A stretch of 49,901 nucleotides of DNA from Proteiniphilum sp. UBA1403 (GTDB lineage: Bacteria; Bacteroidota; Bacteroidia; Bacteroidales; Dysgonomonadaceae): assembly GCA_002305715.1 (NCBI GenBank), contig DBQD01000014.1, forward strand, positions 78,314 to 128,214, read 5' to 3'. This document shows, piece after piece, positions 45,101 through 49,901 of this stretch. A model generated the notes under the pieces. That model was not told where the DNA came from. It ran no database searches and worked only from the letters and a program-made list of their open reading frames with translations. Position 1 is the first letter of the stretch. The number at the start of each line of letters is the position of its first letter. The position numbers were made by a program, and so were the translations under genes.

Positions 45101-45920
45101 CACGTTCAATTATCACTTCGTTTCGTTCAATGGACGTAACCTCACCGGTATCTTCGTCCACGAAATCTTCCATCCACGATTTCAATACACGAGCAGCCAG
45201 TTTGCGACCAATTACTTTCTTAAGGTTGCTTTTATTCACTTTCACCTCTTCAGCCAGGTCAAAGATTTCGAGAATATCTTTATCGCTCTCGAAACCAATT
45301 GCACGTAGCAAAGTGGTGACAGGTAATTTCTTTTTGCGATCGATGTATGCGTACATCACGCTGTTGATATCGGTTGCAAACTCAATCCATGACCCTTTGA
45401 ACGGTATAATACGCGCAGAATACAACACAGTACCGTTGGCATGCATGCTTTGTCCGAAGAATACACCGGGTGAACGATGTAGTTGCGATACAATGACGCG
45501 TTCGGCCCCATTGATGACAAAAGTACCCTTCTCGGTCATGTAGGGAATTGTTCCCAAGTAAACATCCTGAATAACAGGCGTAAAGTCTTCGTGATCGGGA
45601 TCGGTGCAGTACAAATAGAGCTTCGCCTTAAGCGGAACGCTATAGGTGAGTCCTCTGTCAACACACTCCTCAATGCTATAACGGGGAGGATCAACATAGT
45701 AATCCAAAAATTCAAGGACAAAATTATTACGGGTATCTGCTATTGGGAAATTTTCCGTAAAAACCTTATACAATCCTTCATTTTTTCTACTTTCGGGGGG
45801 TGCATCAAGCTGAATAAAATCCTGAAACGATTTCAACTGTACTTCCAGAAAATCGGGAAAATCGAGCGGATTTTTAATCGACGCGAAATTTATTCTTTGG
45901 TTGGCGTTATTTGAAGACAT
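42108..45920 (-). CDS. rpoB: DNA-directed RNA polymerase subunit beta
   Basis: A 1270-residue beta subunit. The rifampicin pocket region reads LSQFMDQTNPLAEITHKRR and then LSALGPGG. Compared with E. coli, Gln513, Asp516, His526, Arg529 and Ser531 are kept, while Asn518 is Thr and Ser522 is Ala. The C-terminal GGKAQFGGQRFGEMEVWAL region is present. The gene follows rplL by 96 bases with a strong hairpin between them, and precedes rpoC. The start MSSNNANQRINF is the only one that preserves the conserved N-terminus. Confidence 0.99.
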   Translation of the reverse strand: MSSNNANQRINFASIKNPLDFPDFLEVQLKSFQDFIQLDAPPESRKNEGLYKVFTENFPIADTRNNFVLEFLDYYVDPPRYSIEECVDRGLTYSVPLKAKLYLYCTDPDHEDFTPVIQDVYLGTIPYMTEKGTFVINGAERVIVSQLHRSPGVFFGQSMHANGTVLYSARIIPFKGSWIEFATDINSVMYAYIDRKKKLPVTTLLRAIGFESDKDILEIFDLAEEVKVNKSNLKKVIGRKLAARVLKSWMEDFVDEDTGEVTSIERNEVIIERETIIEADHIDSIIESGVASILLHKETANTSDYSIIYNTLQKDPSNSEIDAIRHIYRQLRSAEPADDSSAREVINNLFFSEKRYDLGDVGRYRINKKLNLDIDVDVRVLTKEDIIEIIKYLIELINSKAIVDDIDHLSNRRVRTVGEQLYTQFGVGLNRMARIIRERMNVRDNEVFTPIDLINAKTISSVINTFFGTNALSQFMDQTNPLAEITHKRRLSALGPGGLSRERAGFEVRDVHYTHYGRLCPIETPEGPNIGLISSLCVYAKINELGFIETPYRKVENGVVNIKNDEVIYLAAEEEEDKIIAQGNAPLNEEGCFINPRVKARQDADYPVVAPEEVELMDVSPMQIASIAASLIPFLEHDDANRALMGSNMMRQAVPLMRTEAPIVGTGIEGQLIKDSRSQIMAEGSGEIVYVDATTIKIRYVRTEEEEFASFNDAVKTYTIPKFRKTNQNTTIDLRPICSVGQKVNKGDILTEGYATQNGELALGKNLKVAFMPWKGYNFEDAIVLNERIVSEDVFTSIHMEEFSLEVRETKRGLEELTSDIPNVSEEATKDLDERGIVRVGARIKPGDILIGKITPKGESDPSPEEKLLRAIFGDKAGDVKDASLKASPSLKGVVVHTNLFSKASKKGKTKLTNKALLPKLDEEYENKMEELKKVLIDKLLVLTEGKTSAGVKDYTNMDIVPKGAKFTHKILSEIDFQSVQLNKWTTDSQKNELIRATVINYLRRHKELDAELKRKRFDFTIGDELPSGIMQIAKVYVAKKRKIQVGDKMAGRHGNKGIVSRIVRQEDMPFLADGTPVDIVLNPLGVPSRMNLGQIFETVLGWAGKELGVKFATPIFDGASLEDLNEWTSKANVPNYGKTYLYDGGTGERFDQPATVGIIYMLKLGHMVEDKMHARSIGPYSLITQQPLGGKAQFGGQRFGEMEVWALEAFGAAHILQEILTVKSDDVVGRSKAYEAIVKGEPMPQAGIPESLNVLLHELKGLGLNISLD

Positions 45921-45959
45921 GGAAATGAGTTTTGGAACCTAATATATATTGACACAAAA

Positions 45960-45992
45960 GGTTAAGAATCTTCCGGAAGAAGATTCCTAACC
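45960..45992 (-). other. Hairpin in the rplL-rpoB spacer
   Basis: GGTTA-a-GAATCTT (45960-45972) pairs with AAGATTC-c-TAACC (45980-45992): 12 bp with a single mismatch and a 7-base loop. On the coding (minus) strand it is followed by CTTTTG, a short T stretch. Placement is as for the rplL-rpoB attenuator or RNase site of other bacteria, which adjusts ribosomal protein against polymerase output; function here is inferred. Confidence 0.65.
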
Positions 45993-46016
45993 ATATTAAC
46001 CTAATTTAGGTAAATG

Positions 46017-46391
46017 TTATTTAAGTTCAATTTCTGCTCCTGCCTCTTCAAGTTGCTTTTTCAAAGCGTCTGCCTCGTCTTTTGTTACACCTTTTTTCAA
46101 TTCGCTTGGAGCTCCATCCACTAAGTCTTTGGCTTCTTTCAAACCAAGTCCGGTGAGTTCTTTAACAGCCTTTACTACAGCCAATTTAGCTGAGCCAGCG
46201 CTCTTCAAGATCACGTCGAAAGCGGTTTGTTCTTCTGCTACAGCTTCGGCAGCTGCAGGTCCGGCGGCCACTGCTACTGCTGCTGCAGCTGGCTCAATAC
46301 CATATTCAGTTTTTAAGATTTCAGCCAGTTCGTTAACTTCTTTAACTGTTAAGTTAACTAATTCTTCAGCAAATTTTTTTAAGTCTGCCAT
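46017..46391 (-). CDS. rplL: 50S ribosomal protein L7/L12
   Basis: A 124-residue stalk protein that recruits translation GTPases. The N-terminal dimerisation region (1-30), alanine-rich hinge (about 36-55) and C-terminal domain with KLAVVKAVKELTGLGLKEAK are all present. It lies 48 bases after rplJ. Confidence 0.98.
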   Translation of the reverse strand: MADLKKFAEELVNLTVKEVNELAEILKTEYGIEPAAAAVAVAAGPAAAEAVAEEQTAFDVILKSAGSAKLAVVKAVKELTGLGLKEAKDLVDGAPSELKKGVTKDEADALKKQLEEAGAEIELK

Positions 46392-46439
46392 TGTTGTATT
46401 TGTTTAAATTGATTACTAATTCTGTTTGATTGATACTAA

Positions 46440-46958
46440 TTAATTTTCTTTCTCCGACAACGTTTTCAATACTCCATGGAGAATTGTTCCGCCGGATTGG
46501 AGAGCCGATACCACGTTCTTTGCAGGAGACTGCAACAGTGCGATAACATCTCCAATAAGCTCTGTCTTGCTCTTGATGTTGATGAGATCTTGCAATGCCT
46601 TTGGGCCAACGAAGATACTCTCCTGTACATAAGCACCTTTAAATGCAGGTATTTTATCAGCTTTGTACTTGTCAATAAGCTTGGCAGGTGCATTTGCCAC
46701 ATTTGAGAACATGATTGCTGTGTTCCCTTTCAATACGGGATACAACTCTTCATAGTTCACATCGAGTGACTCCAATGCCTTTTGCAACAAGGTATTTTTT
46801 ACCACTACCAACTTAATATCCTGTTTTGAGCATTCTCTTCTAAGTGTGCTTGTCTTCGCTGCATTCAATGTAGCGAGATCAGCCAGGTAGAAGTTTTCAT
46901 ACTCCTGGATATTAGTTGCAATTTGATCTATAATCAGTTGTTTATCTTCCTTCTTCAT
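46440..46958 (-). CDS. rplJ: 50S ribosomal protein L10
   Basis: A 172-residue protein that anchors the L7/L12 stalk to the ribosome; the C-terminal helix binds L12 dimers. The N-terminal segment KEDKQLIIDQIATNIQEYEN and the TLRRECSKQDIKLVVVKNTL core fit the family. It begins 12 bases after rplA, leaving no room for a separate L10 leader promoter, so it is read from upstream. Confidence 0.97.
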   Translation of the reverse strand: MKKEDKQLIIDQIATNIQEYENFYLADLATLNAAKTSTLRRECSKQDIKLVVVKNTLLQKALESLDVNYEELYPVLKGNTAIMFSNVANAPAKLIDKYKADKIPAFKGAYVQESIFVGPKALQDLINIKSKTELIGDVIALLQSPAKNVVSALQSGGTILHGVLKTLSEKEN

Positions 46959-46970
46959 TGATTCTTTTTG

Positions 46971-47672
46971 TTAATTGGATTCTTCTGCCGATTTGGGGTC
47001 CACTTTTATTCCGGGACTCATCGTACTGGAAAGATAAATACTTCTGACATAGGTACCTTTTGCCGCTGTCGGTTTTAATTTGATCAACGTTTGAATAAAT
47101 TCTTTTGCGTTTTCTCGAATCTGTTCGGGCGTGAAAGATACTTTTCCAATAGAGGTATGAATAATACCGGTTTTGTCTACTTTAAAGTCGATTTTACCTT
47201 GTTTTACTTCCTGTACGGCCTTAGCCACGTCGGGAGTAACAGTACCGCTCTTTGGGTTTGGCATCAAACCACGAGGTCCTAAAATACGACCCAGTGCACC
47301 AATTTTACCCATAATCTGCGGTTGAGTGATAATCACATCAATATCGGTCCAACCTCCTTTAATTTTTTCGATATATTCATCAAGTCCCACATAGTCTGCA
47401 CCGGCTGCTTTTGCGTCGGCTTCAGCTTCTGGAGAACACAATACAAGAACTCTTACTTGTTTACCTGTTCCGTGTGGCAGAGACACTACGCCTCTCACCA
47501 TTTGGTTGGCTTTTCGCGGATCTACGCCAAGGCGTACATCGATATCCACAGACGCATCAAATTTGGTGGTGGTAATTTCCTTCACCAATGCAGATGCTTC
47601 TTTCAGTGTATAGGTCTTCCCTACTTCAATCTTGCTTAAAGCCAACTTTTGATTTTTTGTTAGTTTACTCAT
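46971..47672 (-). CDS. rplA: 50S ribosomal protein L1
   Basis: A 233-residue L1 protein of the ribosomal exit side and translational repressor of its own operon in many bacteria. The motif GRILGPRGLMPNPKSGTVT is intact. It starts 12 bases after the rplK stop codon. Confidence 0.98.
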   Translation of the reverse strand: MSKLTKNQKLALSKIEVGKTYTLKEASALVKEITTTKFDASVDIDVRLGVDPRKANQMVRGVVSLPHGTGKQVRVLVLCSPEAEADAKAAGADYVGLDEYIEKIKGGWTDIDVIITQPQIMGKIGALGRILGPRGLMPNPKSGTVTPDVAKAVQEVKQGKIDFKVDKTGIIHTSIGKVSFTPEQIRENAKEFIQTLIKLKPTAAKGTYVRSIYLSSTMSPGIKVDPKSAEESN

Positions 47673-47684
47673 CTCAACTGAAGT

Positions 47685-48134
47685 TTAATTTTTTATTGAT
47701 TCAGGGAATTCTCCTTTAACTGTGATACCCATGCTCCGAGCCGTTCCAGCGACCATTTTCATTGCTGATTCAATTGTAAAGCAGTTCAAATCGGTCATTT
47801 TCTCTTCGGCAATGGTCTTTACCTGTTCCCAGGTAACTTCCGCCACTTTCTTACGATTGGGCTCAGCCGAACCTCCTTTTAGTTTACTAACTTCCAATAA
47901 CTGAATTGCAACCGGTGGTGTCTTAACAATAAAATCAAAAGACTTGTCGGTATAGTAAGTGATTACCACTGGCAACACTTTACCGGCTTTGTCTTGAGTT
48001 CTGGCATTGAATTGCTTGCAAAACTCCATAATGTTGATCCCTTTAGAACCCAAAGCAGGTCCTACTGGGGGAGATGGATTTGCAGCTCCTCCTTTGATTT
48101 GTAATTTTAGTTGTCCGGCAACTTCTTTAGCCAT
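47685..48134 (-). CDS. rplK: 50S ribosomal protein L11
   Basis: A 149-residue L11, part of the GTPase-associated centre. N-terminal LKLQIKGGAANPSPPVGPAL and the C-terminal rRNA-binding domain with GTARSMGI are typical. Seventy-five bases separate it from nusG. I found no certain L1-binding hairpin in that gap. Confidence 0.98.
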   Translation of the reverse strand: MAKEVAGQLKLQIKGGAANPSPPVGPALGSKGINIMEFCKQFNARTQDKAGKVLPVVITYYTDKSFDFIVKTPPVAIQLLEVSKLKGGSAEPNRKKVAEVTWEQVKTIAEEKMTDLNCFTIESAMKMVAGTARSMGITVKGEFPESIKN

Positions 48135-48209
48135 TTTCTTGATTTTAATTAATTACGGTTTTCGAAACACATACAAGAATTTACAGAATCTGCGTAACCA
48201 AATTGCTGA

Positions 48210-48752
48210 CTATTCTTTCTCTACTTGCATATAGCTCAACTCGAGGAGTTGTTTTCTTCCGAAAATTTTCACCATCACTTTGAGTTTCTTTCTTTCCTCA
48301 TTCACCTCTTCTACTACACCGGAGAAACTGCTGAAAGGACCGCTGATCACTTTCACATTTTCACCCACATAGAACTTCATATCCATTTCATCGCCAGCCT
48401 CTTCCAACTCATCCATCGTACCTAAAATACGCTTCACCTCCGATTCCCGTAAGGGCTGCGGAGATGTTGTGTTGGGCAGAAAGCCTGCTACGAAATTGAT
48501 ATTTTTCAATTCGTGAATCACATCACCTGTCAGTTCAGCCTCAATAAGTACATAGCCGGGAAGATAAGCGCGTTCTTTCATCACTTTCTTTCCGTTGCGT
48601 ACTGAGTAAGTCTTTTCTGTGGGGATGAGAACTTGAGAAATGTACTTTCCTAGATCGGTCTTTTTAATTTCTGACTCAAGATACTCTTTGACTTTACTTT
48701 CTTTTCCGCTAACGGCACGTAACACGTACCATTTTTTTCTCTCTTCAGTCAT
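48210..48752 (-). CDS. nusG: Transcription termination/antitermination factor NusG
   Basis: A 180-residue protein with an NGN domain (about 5-115, beginning KKWYVLRAVSGKESKVKEYL) and a KOW domain (about 125-180, SGPFSSFSGVVEEVNEERKK). It binds RNA polymerase and couples it to Rho or the ribosome. It starts 18 bases after the secE stop codon. Confidence 0.97.
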   Translation of the reverse strand: MTEERKKWYVLRAVSGKESKVKEYLESEIKKTDLGKYISQVLIPTEKTYSVRNGKKVMKERAYLPGYVLIEAELTGDVIHELKNINFVAGFLPNTTSPQPLRESEVKRILGTMDELEEAGDEMDMKFYVGENVKVISGPFSSFSGVVEEVNEERKKLKVMVKIFGRKQLLELSYMQVEKE

Positions 48753-48770
48753 AGTTTCTCTGTTCAGAAT

Positions 48771-48962
48771 TTATAAAATACCGTAGAGAAGTTTCAAAAT
48801 CCACTCAAAAAGAGAATCCATTCCGAACACGATAAGGGCAATTATAAGGGAAGCAATCAATACAATTACCGTGCTGCCGGAGAGTTCCTCTCTTGTTGGC
48901 CAGGATACCTTATAAATCAATTCGTTATAAGCATCCTTTAAATATGCAACTATTTTTTTCAT
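48771..48962 (-). CDS. secE: Preprotein translocase subunit SecE
   Basis: A 63-residue subunit of the SecYEG channel with a single membrane helix (about 32-53), preceded by the amphipathic region with KVSWPTREE, the family signature. This short one-helix form is usual outside gammaproteobacteria. It lies between tRNA-Trp and nusG. Confidence 0.96.
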   Translation of the reverse strand: MKKIVAYLKDAYNELIYKVSWPTREELSGSTVIVLIASLIIALIVFGMDSLFEWILKLLYGIL

Positions 48963-48981
48963 TTAATTTAGATCGTTTATG

Positions 48982-49054
48982 CACGGGTCGAGAGACTCGA
49001 ACTCCCGACACCTGGTTTTGGAGACCAGTGCTCTACCAACTGAGCTAGACCCGT
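48982..49054 (-). tRNA. trnW: tRNA-Trp (anticodon CCA)
   Basis: A complete 73-base cloverleaf on the minus strand: acceptor stem ACGGGTC/GACCCGT, D-arm GCTC/GAGC with AGTTGGTA loop, anticodon stem CTGGT/ACCAG with loop CTCCAAA (anticodon CCA), T-arm GGGAG/CTCTC with TTCGAGT loop, discriminator G73. The 3' CCA is not encoded. The tuf-trnW-secE order is a common Bacteroidota arrangement. Confidence 0.98.
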
Positions 49055-49060
49055 AGTTGA

Positions 49061-49103
49061 GATTTCCCAAGCCCTCCCCGAAAGGAGGGGTTACAGGGAA
49101 ATC
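49061..49103 (-). other. Nested hairpin in the tuf-trnW spacer
   Basis: Outer arms GATTTCCC (49061-49068) and GGGAAATC (49096-49103) enclose an inner hairpin CCCTCC (49072-49077)/GGAGGG (49084-49089). There is no T tract. It may direct tRNA processing from the tuf transcript or act as a weak terminator; its GC-rich core in AT-rich surroundings resembles dispersed intergenic palindromes. Confidence 0.6.
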
Positions 49104-49110
49104 TACTTTG

Positions 49111-49129
49111 TGGGAACCCTATTTTCCCA
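49111..49129 (-). other. Second hairpin in the tuf-trnW spacer
   Basis: TGGGAA (49111-49116) pairs with TTCCCA (49124-49129) across a 7-base loop, 28 bases after the tuf stop codon. The GGGAA/TTCCC core repeats that of the neighbouring larger hairpin, so alternative pairings between the two are possible. Confidence 0.5.
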
Positions 49130-49156
49130 AAGATGGGAGCGGAGGGTTGTATTGTA

Positions 49157-49901
49157 TTAGTCGAGCAGCTCAGTAATCTGTCCAGCACCTACTGTACGGC
49201 CACCTTCGCGGATAGCGAAACGAAGACCTACGTTACATGCTACAGGATAGATCAAATCTACTTCAATTGTTACGTTATCACCAGGCATAACCATTTCTAC
49301 TCCTTCAGGCAACTTGATTTCACCAGTTACGTCGAGCGTACGGATATAGAATTGAGGACGATAGTGATCATGGAATGGAGTGTGACGTCCACCTTCTTCT
49401 TTCTTCAGGATATATACCTCAGCTTTAAATTTAGAGTGAGGTTTAACTTTTCCTGGGTGAGAGATAACCATACCACGTTTGATTTCGTCTTTGTCGATAC
49501 CGCGGAGCAGCAATCCTACGTTATCACCAGCCTGACCTTCGTCGAGGATCTTACGGAACATTTCCACACCGGTAACAACTGATTTTCTTCCTTCAGCACC
49601 AAGACCGATGATCTGAACTTCTTCACCAGTTTTGATGATACCAGTTTCAATACGACCGGTAGCAACAGTACCACGACCGGTGATAGAGAATACGTCTTCA
49701 ACAGGCATCAAGAATGGTTTATCAACATCACGTGGAGGCAGCGGAATCCAAGTATCTACAGCATTCATCAACTCCATGATTTTGTCTTCCCATTTTGGAT
49801 CGCCGTTCAAGCCACCAAGTGCAGAACCTTTGATAACAGGGGTGTTATCACCATCGAAATTGTAGAATGAAAGCAGTTCGCGCATTTCCATTTCAACCAA
49901 T
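49157..49901 (-). CDS. tuf: Elongation factor Tu, C-terminal part (truncated by the window end)
   Basis: About 248 residues of EF-Tu are visible, covering the end of the GTPase domain (VIKGSAL, the G5 motif), domain II (GRGTVATGRIETGIIKTGEEV) and domain III ending GGRTVGAGQITELLD. The N-terminal GTP-binding motifs lie beyond the window. It delivers aminoacyl-tRNA to the ribosome. It is upstream of tRNA-Trp, secE and nusG and probably heads or belongs to the same transcript. Confidence 0.98.
   Translation of the reverse strand, partial: LVEMEMRELLSFYNFDGDNTPVIKGSALGGLNGDPKWEDKIMELMNAVDTWIPLPPRDVDKPFLMPVEDVFSITGRGTVATGRIETGIIKTGEEVQIIGLGAEGRKSVVTGVEMFRKILDEGQAGDNVGLLLRGIDKDEIKRGMVISHPGKVKPHSKFKAEVYILKKEEGGRHTPFHDHYRPQFYIRTLDVTGEIKLPEGVEMVMPGDNVTIEVDLIYPVACNVGLRFAIREGGRTVGAGQITELLD

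Noticed and set aside
45091..45543. Rightward 150-codon open frame inside rpoB
   Set aside because: It is antisense to highly conserved rpoB sequence; its length is explained by constraint on the opposite strand.
49133..49582. Rightward 149-codon open frame opposite tuf
   Set aside because: Antisense shadow of a strongly codon-biased gene.
1..49901. CRISPR array, insertion sequence, prophage or integrative element
   Set aside because: No regularly spaced repeats, transposase, integrase or terminal inverted repeats were recognised; the only notable long repeat seen is the susC leader block.

Overview
The window looks like a chromosomal segment of a Bacteroidota bacterium, most likely order Bacteroidales. 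The evidence is two SusC/SusD outer-membrane uptake loci, surface lipoproteins with an acidic export signal just after the lipobox cysteine, the gene order tuf-trnW-secE-nusG-rplKAJL-rpoBC, and many upstream boxes of the form TAnnTTTG, several with a TTG 19-21 nt further upstream (the Bacteroidota -33/-7 promoter). The DNA is AT-rich by eye. I cannot name the genus from the sequence alone. A protein- or sugar-fermenting Porphyromonadaceae/Dysgonomonadaceae-type organism is only an inference.

Layout. 1-48 carries the first codons of an unrecognised leftward gene. 688-6396 is a SusC-SusD-lipoprotein trio ending in a strong terminator. 7046-13256 is a second, independent trio with its own promoter and terminator. 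The two susC genes share a 28-nt identical block spanning the start codon and a near-identical signal peptide, yet belong to different SusC subfamilies. No glycosidase, sulfatase or peptidase accompanies either trio, so the substrates are unknown. 13443-16239 is a regulatory/secreted module: a membrane TPR protein with a C-terminal helix-turn-helix, a small secreted DUF3244-like protein, and a short AraC-type DNA-binding protein whose start overlaps the end of the secreted-protein gene.

From 16366 on the content is housekeeping. It comprises a glycogen pair (GT3-type glycogen synthase and short glucan phosphorylase, leftward), mfd (rightward, divergent from the synthase), DUF4954 plus serine acetyltransferase (leftward), bcp-recA (leftward), purL-thioesterase-dprA (leftward), a LysE-type exporter (rightward), a YfcE/MJ0936-type phosphodiesterase (leftward) and ppk1 (rightward). 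A shared bidirectional terminator at 37651-37685 then separates ppk1 from the large leftward transcription/translation cluster: tuf (cut by the window end), tRNA-Trp, secE, nusG, rplK, rplA, rplJ, rplL, rpoB, rpoC.

How the parts fit together. The two Sus-like loci would bind and import ligands across the outer membrane with TonB energy, and the TPR-HTH and AraC-type proteins are plausible local regulators. The glycogen genes and ppk1 point to carbon and polyphosphate storage. The best candidates for something undescribed are the secreted-protein/AraC overlapping pair beside the TPR-HTH regulator, the shared susC leader block, and the structured intercistronic RNAs in the rpoBC and tuf-tRNA spacers. 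I saw no CRISPR array, insertion sequence, prophage or integrase.
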